The notes under the pieces are model-generated. The model did not search any database. It had not been told where the DNA came from and was given only the letters and a program-made list of their open reading frames with translations. Both the position numbers and the translations under genes were made by a program. Shown here one piece after another: positions 33,701 to 45,700 of a stretch of DNA of 48,125 nt. Where the stretch lies: NCBI GenBank assembly GCA_019192545.1, contig JAHCMI010000071.1, positions 1 to 48,125 on the forward strand, written 5' to 3'. How positions within the stretch are numbered: the stretch's first letter is position 1; the number at the start of each line of letters is the position of its first letter. This DNA comes from Rivularia sp. MS3. Its GTDB lineage: Bacteria; Cyanobacteriota; Cyanobacteriia; Cyanobacteriales; Nostocaceae.

Positions 33701-36700
33701 GTCTTTATTAAATTCGTTTTCTAAACCAATAGCAGAAAAGATTTTGGTATCTGAATTGAGAACTTTGAGTACTGGTTTAACCGGGGAAATTATTTTTTCT
33801 ACGGTGTTAATAATTGGGGTCGCAAATTTGGTGAGGAAGGTACCGAAATCTAAAGTAATGTTATTAAATTCGACGCTTAAACCGTTACTACCTGCCTTTG
33901 ACTGGTCTCCAAAATTGAATAAAGGCAATCCCACACCAATATCTAAACCAATTTTAGGAAAAGCAGGGTCTCCTTTAACGCTAGCTTGAGTTTTTAGTCC
34001 TAAATTGGCTATTCCTGCAAAATTATACTTGAATAAGTCGGAAAATTTTAATTCCTTATCGTTTTTCCAATTTTTCAGTTCTTTTAAAGTTAGGCGATCG
34101 CCATCGTCTAGTAGTTTAATAATTTTACCGGTCCCTTCGAGGTCATCGGTATCAAATTCATTATTTGGTTTAGAAAATGCTTCGATGGGTTTATCGTTTT
34201 CGTTTTTGGTCAGGGTTCCGTTTCTATCAAAATCTACGTAGCGGATTCCGTTTTCAATTTTAACAATTGGATCGGAGATAACGTTAAGTTTTTTGTCTCC
34301 TTCTAAATCGACAAAGGTAATTTCGGTTTCTAAAACTTTACCATTATCAACAGTTAAACCCAATAATTGAGCGGCTGTGTAGCTTCCTGCTTTTTCCAAT
34401 CCTAAGATTTTAGCTTGGGCTGTAGTGATGCTAAAGGATTTGAATAAATCAATATCATCTTCTTGCTGATAAGTTCCTTTATCTGCTGATTTTTTAGCTT
34501 TCTGGTCAATAAAGGTTTTACCATCGTTAGTAACTATTTGGTAACTAACAACATTGTCTTCGTTAATTTTCCAATCATCACCAGATTTTTGTGGTTCTCC
34601 GGGGTCGTTGATATTATTACCGTTAATATCAAAATATTTACCTTTAGTTAAAAAATCATTTTCATCGTATTGACTATCACCGTTAAGGTCGAGAAAATCA
34701 ATTGTATTATATATTATGGCTTCGTCGTTATCTAAATTACCGTTGCGATTGGCATCGTTAAACTTTAACTTGATATCATTTTGACCTTGTTTGACTTTCT
34801 TCTCATCAACGATTAAATCAGCACCATCGGTAAATTGTCCGTTGTCGTCAGTATCTAGAAATTCTCTGACTTTAGCAACAGTTTCGTCAGTATCTGCTTT
34901 ACCATTATTATTTTTATCAATTTTTAGTTTGTCACCGTCTTTGACAAGTTTATATTCTTTCGGAGAGCGTTCGGAGGCATCTGCATCAAACTCACCGTTG
35001 TGATTGTAATCGATATATTTGAAGCTACCGGAATTGATAAACGTACCGGTTTTTTCTTCTCGGACATTCGCTTCGGTGAATAAAATTAACGGGTCGTTTT
35101 CAGCGGGTTTATCTTGAGCAAAATCAACCCGATCGTTGTCATTGATATCTAGTACAAAACCATTAAAAGCATCTTTGGTAAATTTACCATCATCATCTTT
35201 GATGACTTTATATTCTCTGGTAAATTTGTCATCGTTGGTTTCATCAAGATAATTAATCTTTTTACCGTTTAATTCCTTAAGAACTTCATCTTCACCGGTA
35301 TAGTTAATTGTTGTAGACTTAATTTCTACTATTTGTAATTTTCCATCAATTCTTTGAACATTAATTAACTGTTCTTCATCATCAATTTCACCATTCTTGT
35401 TTGCATCTTGGATAAATCTACCGGTTAAATTATCTAAAAGTAGTTTTTCTCCATCGTTATACTTACTGTCTCCGTTAGCATCTAAATAAATGCGTTTATT
35501 TTTCTTATCGTTTTCAATTTTGACTTTATTGGGGTCATTGATAACAACAATTTCTCTATCGCTATCATCTTTCTTACTATTATTATTAGTATCTAAATAT
35601 TTCTTACCGCCATCTTCAATGACTTGATGTTCTCTAGTCCAATAACCATCATTACTAATATCTAAATATTCAAATGTAGTATTATTAGGGTTTGTAGCAG
35701 TTTGGATTGATGATTCGGTAATAAAGTCTTTATTACTATCATCTTTTTGCCCGTTACGATTGAAATCAATTAGTTTTTGCTGCTTTCCGTCTTCATCTTC
35801 ATCAAAGAAATTAAGATAGCTACTACCACGATTTATTATCGGTTCGTAGACATTATTACGAGAACCACTAAAATCAATATCTAAAGCAGAATCGGGATTT
35901 CCAACTTCGTTTAAAGATGGTTCTTTAGCAGAATTATGTTTTTTATCACCGTTAATATCTAAGAAGAAATATTCTTGTCCTTCAGCTTTAACTAATTTTG
36001 GTTCGCTGAGTTGTTTGCCTCCCTCCTGATAATACTTTTCGGTAAATTTATTATCTTCGGTTATATCAAGGTACAAAGAACCTTTATCAGTTTTGAAGAA
36101 ATATTCTGTGAGACTATTTTGAATAGTTTTATTCCCAATAGATATACTTCCAGCTTGACTTTTATCTCCATCTAAATCTAAGAAAGTAAATTTTAAATCG
36201 GAACCATTAATTTTTAAAGGACCAAATTTAGAATTAACGTAAGATTCACCGACATCAAATAATCCATTACCGTTAGCATCTTGAAAAGCAATCGGTTTAC
36301 CTTGGACAAAGAGTCCTTCTCCTTCAATATCTACATCAGCATCTAATTTATTGTTATTGTTCTTATCGATATTAGATTTTTCTTTCTTAGTTAACTCTTC
36401 CTCGGTATCAAAACTATTATTACCGTTTTTATCGAAATAATATTTTAGATTACCGTCAACTTTTTTCTCTTCAATTCTAAATGGTTTAATTCTACCTTGG
36501 TTGTCAAACCATTTACTAGTACCGGGAGCTACCGAGAATAAATTTTCTTTGACTTTCTTACTTTTCTCATCAAAATTACCATTACGATTTAAATCTAAAT
36601 AGTAATTGGTAATATTACCTTGAGCGTCTTTTTGAGTCCGGTAAATTCCTTCATTCTTTTTATCTTGTGGAGCATCAAAGCTATTATTACCATTCCAGTT

Positions 36701-39700
36701 TACTTGCTTTGCTTCATTGCTAGCTTGATTAACCGTAGGGAAAGGAGAGGCCTTACCTTTATCATTAACTTGAGTAAAGGGTTCTTGTACTTGTCTGACT
36801 TCGGTAATAAATTTATCGTCTTTATCGGTATCAGCTTTACCATCTTTACCGCTAACAGTTTGTCCGCTACTATTTTCTTTTAATTTATCAACTTTAATAC
36901 CATAATCAAAGGTTTGGGCATCAAGAATTCCATTACCATTTACATCTAAGAATTTAATAGTGTGGTAATTATCTAAATCTTTAATCCCAGCTTTAAAAGT
37001 AATAGCTAATTCGGTCGGATTCTGAGAATCATCCTGCATATCCAAACGAACCGGACCCAAGTTACCTTGACCTTTAAAGTTATCTAAATTCAGCTTAATG
37101 GTAGCATTAACTTTAGTTTTATTGGTATCAATATAAAAACCAAAATCTTTATGTAAACCAAAACCCAAACCAACATCAAAGCTAAAATCAGACTTGATTT
37201 TGCCTTCAGTTTTGAAACCTATTCCTAAAGCATCTAAACCCAGACCAGCATCTAAAGATAATTCAAAGATATTATACTTTTTCTTGATATTTAAAGAGAT
37301 ATTAATATCATCTTCATTCATATCTACTTTGACTTTAATAAAATCTAAGCCAATAGTAGATAAAGCACCTTCAATAATAGATTTTAAACGATTACCAGAA
37401 AGATTTTGTTGACCGCTAATTGCTGTGACTAACTTATCGCTAACTTTTCCAATCAAGTCGGGAGTTTTACCCTTTAAACTACCAACAATAGGAACGGAAA
37501 GATTATCAAGACTCTTTTGTAAACTAGTTAATCCTTCCCTTACCGATTGAGCAGTTGTTTCAGCATTTAATACTCTATCTACTACATCAATTCGCTGTTG
37601 AGGTACAAAAATATTGTTATAATCAGCGTCTTTAGAAACAACTTGATAAGTAATCGCAGATTCATGATAAAGTCCTGGCTCTGCTATTCCTTCGTCAGTA
37701 CCGGTAATTGCAACGGTTTGCAATTCAAACCATTTATCGGGAGTAATTGTAATTTCGGTGGTTTGTTTTTCAACCTGAGTAACGGTACGGTTAATAGCAA
37801 GATTGATATCGTCACCAATTTGATTACCGCTTGTATCCTTTACTTTCGCAATTAAAGCTAATTTACCGTTACTATTTGAATCTAAATTCCCAATAATTAC
37901 CTGTTGGGATTCATTCCAATTGCCTTCTTGTTCTCCAATAATTTCATTGGGTTCTACGGAAGTAAAATTGAGTTTGGATTCTACATTATTACCCTTATCA
38001 TTAGCATCGTAAAATTCAACAATGACATCTTCATCTGGTTTTTGGGTAAACCTAACATCAAAAGCAATAGTTTTATCTTTCTCGGAAGTAACTAAGCTAT
38101 TCAGTTTAAAGGATATATTGTCAACATCCGTTGGAACACCAAAGCTATAAACTTCCTTATTGACTTTAACTTTAGTTGGATTCACCGGATTGACAAAATC
38201 AATTTCCGCTCCTGGAGTTAAACGAATAGTGACATCTTTTTGAGGTTCGCTGAGTAAGGAAACTTTGAAGCTGGAAACTTCTCCTTCCTGTACTACAGTA
38301 TTGTCTCCTACCTGAACAATTCTGACTCCCGGTACATCATCATCCTGAATACGAAGAGTAGCTTCTTTGGTTTCTGATAATTGATATCCTTCTCCAGGAA
38401 GTAATTCGACTACTACGGTTTCTTCAAATATCCTTCCGCTACTATCTTTAACAATTTCTTTGACTCTTAAGGGGTCTACTTTAACAGTTATTTCTCCTTC
38501 ATATACCCCTTTACTTTTATTCGCTTGGAGAGTAGATTTTTGAGCAATTGTAGCGACTAAATCATTGCTAAATTTAATTTCAGTTTCATCATTTAAAGAT
38601 ATTTGTTGAGGAAATGCAGATTCTGAAATTACACCGGGAGCGGTAGCGGTTAACTTATAGGTTCCAGTTCTATTATCACCATAACCTGCTGTTTCTACAA
38701 AAAATGTACCACTATTTGTTGCAGTATATTTAATCCGAGAATTTCGACTTTCTCCTCCATCGTCATTACTAGCAACTTCTTTGCCGTTACTGTCATAAAG
38801 ACGTAAATAACTATCCGAAAGAGTTCCCTTATTTGTAGGACTACCTTCTAAATCGAAAGTGTATTCAACCCCTGCTTTTAAATCAATCTTAAATCTATCA
38901 CGGTCACCATTTTGGGAAACTGTTCCGATAGCGGAATCGTTAGCAAATAAACGACCGTTAGTATTGTTATTATTGGAAAAATCAGTATCGGTTTCGCTGA
39001 CAGAAGTTTTATCTTGACCAACTTCTTTAATAGGGGTGGTAATTTTTAATTTCAGTTCCCCTTTACTAATATCTAAATTTTGGGGTTTATCTATTACCTT
39101 TAATTCAAAAGCTTCGATTAACTTATCATCGATAGGAACAACAACTAAGTTATTTTGAATATCTCCAGGAGCAATTCTCACAAACCCTTCGGTTTGCATA
39201 TTATAATCCCCAATATCCAAAGTACCGTTGTTATTTCGGTCTTCTCCCTTATCTAAAATACCATTACCGTTAATATCTTCATTGAGGGTAGCGCTACCAC
39301 CTTTCAATTTATAATTAATCTTTAACCCATTATCATTTGCAGGAGCAGGAGCGTTAAGCTGGAAAGCAAAGTAGCTGGGTTTTCCAAATACCTCAGAAGC
39401 TGTTTCTCCAGGTATTATAGTTACCGTAGGTAAATCATTATCTTCAATAACTACCGGTACATTATCCGGTACAGCTTGGGTAAATTGATAATCTGCATCC
39501 GCAACCAGTAAATTATAATTATTAGGTTGACCGGATATTTTGAGATAATATTCCCCGAAAGGTTGACCTTGAAGAGAAATTTGTTTTAATTTTTTACCAT
39601 CGGAACTATTAGAACTATTTGCTGTTTGAAGCGGATTTTGTAAATCAGTTGCTTTGAACAGTTCTAACTTTAAATCTCCAGCATCAGCAGGAAAATCAAT

Positions 39701-42700
39701 TCGAGCAAAATTCTGTTGATTACCTGTATCTGGAATTGAGAATTTGAACCAATCAGCATCATTTTCAACTATTGCCAAATTAGTCCAGTGATAACCACCT
39801 TGAATATCTCCTAAATCCAAAGCATTTTTCGCTAAACTATTGTCAGCTTTGGATTCAAAATCTAAACCTTGACCAGTTTCTACCGTAAAAGCAACTTCAC
39901 TAAAATGTAAATATTCGACTACAGAATCATCCAAAGCTGTAGCTCTTACAGTTTGGTCTAAATTCCAATTTTCTGTAGTAAAAATCAGAGTATGAGGTTC
40001 TCCGACTAATTCATTATTGAGTCGAATTTGGTCGTTAGTAGGAGTAGCAATCAAACGAACTTCACCTACAGGTTGAGTATTTAGTTTGACACTGTAAATA
40101 TTTTCTCTACCTTCTACAGCTTTACCCGCTCCCGTAATTGTAAATCCAGCTTGGTCATTATCTTTATTTTCAAGCTGAATCGGAGCTACCTGAAGACGAT
40201 GATAATTTTGGTCTTCACTGAATAAAGTTGCAACAATATTATAGGATTTATCCCCATCATCAACCTTATCGTCTACACCTTTAACATAAAAAGTTCGAGC
40301 TTGATTCCAATTTTCGGGAGTAAAGGTAAATCCATAAACCGAGTCGAGTTCGGTTAAATCTTTGTTGACGGTAAGTAATGCTTCACTTTCGTCTTGACTT
40401 CCCAAATAAACAACTACATTATCAATCGGTTGACTATTAAGCTTGATACTAAAGCTACTATTACCTCCTGACTCAGAAGTAATATTATTACCGGTTAAAG
40501 GAATTATAGTTACTCCGGGAGTATCGTTATCGGTAATAGTAACCGTAGTTGCGATACTGCTATCTTTATTTTCCAAACGATAACCAGTATTTCCAAACAG
40601 ATTAACTTTAATAGTTTCCTGCTTTTTAAAACCTTCTGGAGTTGTTTCCGAACCAACGGTTTCTTCCTCTCGTTCGGCAATTTTATCATCAATTATCTTT
40701 AAATCTATAGTCTTACTAGTCTCACCGGGAGCAAATTTGACTAAAGAGAATTGCTCGTAATAATTAATTCCTGTAGAGTTACTAACAAACCCATCAAGAT
40801 ATCCATCTCCGTTCAAATCTGCAAAAGTTGCACCAGTAATATTACTATTATTACTATTACCATTTACCTCTGAAGCTGATTGATTAATTAAATTAACTGA
40901 AGTTGAACTAAATCCAGAAACTTCTCCCAAGAAAAGCTTCACCGAACCACTTTGCTGACTTAAAATTAAATCGAGCTTACCATCCCCATTCCAATCAACG
41001 GTGTAAGGAACGCTATTAACACCAGCATTAATATTAGAAATACTGCTCGCAGCCTTAAAATTAGGATTTGTTTTGCTACCAATATTTTCGTAATAACTCA
41101 GATGCAAATTAGTTGAATTTACAGTTCTTTGTCCACCACTAACTACATCAAAATCCCCATCCCCATCAAAATCAACTAGAAACGGTGTAGAGTTATTTTC
41201 TAGCTTTAAATTAGCAAAAGGATTTGACCGTTTAGGATTTAAATCTGTAGGTAAAGTAAATCGGGGATTAACTAAACCACCAGTATTAACATAATAATTT
41301 AAACTACCATCAGTTCCCCCTAAAACCAAATCGGGGGTACCATTACCATCCAAATCTGCAAAAGTCGGAGCCGCACCTATCAGCTTAATTTGATTAAAAG
41401 GATTACTACTACCACTTTGTTCTTCAAAATTAGCTAAACTTACCCCACCAGTATTCTGAAAATATCTAATCCCATTACTTTGGGTTCCTACAACTAAATC
41501 TAAATCATTATCGCCATCCAAATCTACAAAAGTCGGTTTGCTACCAACATCACTAAGCTGGAGATTATCCAAAGGACCGGCAAAACGTTTTCTTCCGTCA
41601 CTTTCAAATTGCTTAATTAAAGTTTTTTGAGAAACTGTATAATCTCGATTAATATCAGCCGAACTATCGAAAGTATCGAACAGAACGTTAACTTCTTTAT
41701 TTGCAGCTTTTGATAAAGTAACCTCAACTTTTGCAATACCAGCATCCTCATTAACCGTTATAGCTTTACCAATTCTCGCAATTGGATCTTCAGGTTTATC
41801 CTGAATATTAGATAAGTCTCCAGTAGGGTCTAAAATTTCATCATCATCTAAATTCTTAATTTCAATAGAAGTAGACTGCTGATTATATTTTGAGTCGGCT
41901 GTTTCCGTTACTTTTGCAGCTAAATTGTAAATAATATCCCCGTCAGGAACCTTATCATCTACTCCGCTAATAGTTACATTTTGATAAACATCCCAATTTT
42001 GAGGAGTAAAAGTCAGAGTTGTTTTATCTAAACTGGTTTCAGTCGCATCAATACCGGGAAAAGCAACAGTTACATTTCCATTGGGTTTTGTTTTTAAACG
42101 TACACCTACAGTAGCTTGAGAAGTTGTCTGAGGTAAAGCAACCTCTACCGTCGAACCATTCAGAGTTAGCTTATCATTACTGTTAATAACAAAACCAAAA
42201 TTGCCTTCACCACTCTCCTTAAGATTTGCTTGAAGTTGATTTTTATCGGTAGGAATAGTTCCGCTGAGATTAACAGCTACCTTACCAGAAATAAGATTTT
42301 CAGAGCTAACTGTAGCGCTACCTAATAGCGTACCGCGATTATCTCGAATTTCAATAATATTACCAACATTTGGTAATGGCTCATTGGTGACAACATTCAC
42401 CAAATTATTGCTATAGCTGTAAACTTGCTTACCCGTTCCATCATCCACTAATTGAGCGTTGACTACCTCAATCCCTGGGCGATCGTCATTGATAAGTTTA
42501 ACAGTAGCTCTATCAGCATTTTTATCAACTTCATAACCCTGTCCCGAACTTAAATTGATGATAATACTTTCATCATTTTCAGCTACTCGATCGGCAATTG
42601 GCAAAATAGGAATAGTAGTATTAGTACTTCCTTTCGCTACAACAATCTGATTTACACCGATAGCTTGATAATCATTATTATTAGCTGTTCCGGTAACGGT

Positions 42701-45700
42701 ATAGTTGATAGTAATATCTTCCGGAGCCGGAGCAGATAGATTAATTACAAAACTACTAGATAAACCGTCATCTTCCTTGATATCACCTTGTTTAGTAATA
42801 CTTACCTTGGGAGTTACAGGAACAGCATCTGTAGTACTGCCTTCCGTTACTCGAATTGGAAGCTCCGTAGTGAAATCAAAATTGACATCATTTGCTAAAT
42901 AACCATTAGCAGTAACATTAATTTTACCGCTACCATTTACCGAATTGATTACACCACTTTGTGACTTATCCCAGTTATCTGGTGTAAACACCAAATTCCC
43001 AATTGATGTACCATTATCCTGCTTGAGATTAACAGTAACATTACCTGTGGGTTGGCTAGCAAGCTGAACAGTAAATTCAACTTGATTATTTCTTACACCA
43101 AGAGGATTTTGCTTGCTAATAACCTGTCCTTTCTTATCTAAAAGGATAATTCCCTTCTGATAAACCTTATTATCCTTAATAGTGATAGTAGCAGCATCAG
43201 CACCGCCCTTAATTCCATAATTAGAATTAGTATTACTGCTATTTTTCTCGTCATCAAAATTATGGGGAATCAGACGAATTTGAATATCTTCATCATCTTC
43301 GACAACAGCATCAGAAAGAGCAGAAAAATAAATTTTACCGCTAGTTTGTCCCTCAGTGATAATAATACCGTTTCTTTCAGTCTTAGCATCATTAGAAACT
43401 TTACGATAGCGAGAACTTAAATAATCCTCTCCTAACTTTGCACCAGATGAAATATTTTGACCAGCTACATAGGCAGATTGTGCATCAGAATTAACTAAAC
43501 TGCCATTATTTTTATTACTAGTTTTATCATTAACACTATCCTGAAAATCCCAATAGCTAACTAACCCCGCTTCATTTCCTTCTAGGGTTTGATTCATATT
43601 AGCTTGAATATCAGCTTGGGAACGTGCTGTATTCCAAATCCTAACCTCATCTACTATTCCATCAACCTTAAATGAACTTCTATCCCAAGGAGCAGCACCA
43701 ATAATCAAATTATTATTATTTGTCCCCAAAGCAGCCGAACCGACATTTATACGTCCAACTTCTTCACCATTGATATAACCTATCAACTGTCCGTTAGTTT
43801 TCCAGCTAACAGCAATATGAGTCCATTCATTGGATTTAATATTCCCTTGCTGAAAAGCATGAACTTTACCCTGGGAATCCCAAAATTCAGGATATAGCTT
43901 TCCTCCTTCTACACCAATAACATAACCAGAACCAATAGGTGTTTTACCAATTAATTTTTGATTATTATTAGCATTTTTCAAATTAACCCAAGCCTCTATA
44001 GTTACTTCATCAGTAATATTTAAAGAATTACTATGATTGACAGAAACATAATCATTGATTCCATCAAACTTTAAAGCTTTAGTTTGTTTTTGCAGAACTT
44101 CATACTGTACCCATAACCCTTGAGGTCCCGTAAAAGGTTTATCTAAATTAACTTCTACATAACCAATTTGTGGAGCGGGATTTTTGATATAGCTATTAAC
44201 TTGAGGACTAGCATCTTTTCGGTTACTGTTAACAGCATTATTCTGATTATTACCGTTGAAATTCCAATAACCTACTAAACCCGATTCATTACCTTCCAAC
44301 TCAGAAATTAGTAAACTTTGAATTTCTCCAGCACTACGAGCAACATTCCAAACCCGTACTTCATCAATAGCACCTTCAAAATAACTTTCTCCTACCTTAC
44401 CAATTTCCAACTGTTGGCTAGCAGCAATATTCTTACCCTTAAAATCAGAAGTCGAAAAAACTTCAACAGCATTAACATAAAGCTTATAATCAGTACCGTC
44501 ATAAGTAGCAGCAAGATGATTCCAACCCTTGCTATTTAATACCCCTGCAACAGTACGAGTATTCCAACTACTACCATCACCAAAACCAATTTCAATACCC
44601 GTTTGATTAACCACACTAATGCTGGGATAACCTTGAGCAGTACCGGATTGATAACCAAGAATACCGTGCTGATTATTATCCGTAAAATTAGAGAAAATCC
44701 AAGCTTCCTGAGTAAACTGTTTAGTCGTAGATAAATTTAAAACCGCATCTTCAGCAACAGCAATATACCGCTTATTACTTAAAGAAAGAGCATCCTTTAA
44801 ACCAGCAATTGTACTACCAAAACCTAAACCTTCAGTCGGATTTACAACCTTTCCTAAACTAACAGTAGGTTCATTATCTATTAATTCAACTGTAGCAATA
44901 CTACTTGCATCGTCGAACCTAGCATAATATTTCTTGCTGCTATCGTAATCAAGAATCTTAGCAGTAATTGACTCTACCTGTTCAAAAATCTCATCATTGA
45001 TATCCTCTACCTGTAAAACAATGCGAGTAGCATTTTGAGGCATATCAATTTCATAAATATTTTGACCGGATACCGGATTAGAAACAGCTTGTCTTGACTG
45101 TACTTCTTTACCATCAGCACCATAGGCTATATAGAAAAGCTTATAATCCGAACCAGCTTGAGTATTAGCAAAAGCTCCTCGAACAGCACTACCAGCGATT
45201 TCTAATTTAATTTTGGCATTGCTATTAGGATTACTTCGGTAAGTTTTACTATCAGCTTTAAGGAGCTTGATTTCAAATAAATCTTTAGGTTCCCGAGGAA
45301 TTTCCCCTTCAACTCTTTTAGCATTAGCAATTGTACTAATTTTAAGATGTGGTTCGTTATCCTCAATAATGGCAGTTTTCTTAATGGCTGCATTATTGTT
45401 TAAACCCTTATCAAGCCCTTCTAATAAGTAGTTTTTTCCTGGCAGTAATCTAATTTCAAAAGACTCATTTAAACCTCCAAACTCATTATTTGCAAGAGGG
45501 TTAACTATTTGAATTTTCTGATTTTTATTATTACCTGGATTAAAATTTAAAACACCATGACGGGAAGAAGGTTTAAAATCGTTATCTTGACTATTAGTAG
45601 CATCTATGAAATAGAAAACCTGCAAGCTACCACTAAAAGTTTGATTAGAACTTAAAGTAACTTCAATAGTATCATTAGAGCCTTCTTCAATAGATGCAGA

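Noticed and set aside
34205-36955. Reading the acidic repeat region as a frameshifted or low-quality sequence
   Set aside because: The frame is open throughout, the loops are well formed, and the flanks continue the giant protein, so it is real coding sequence.
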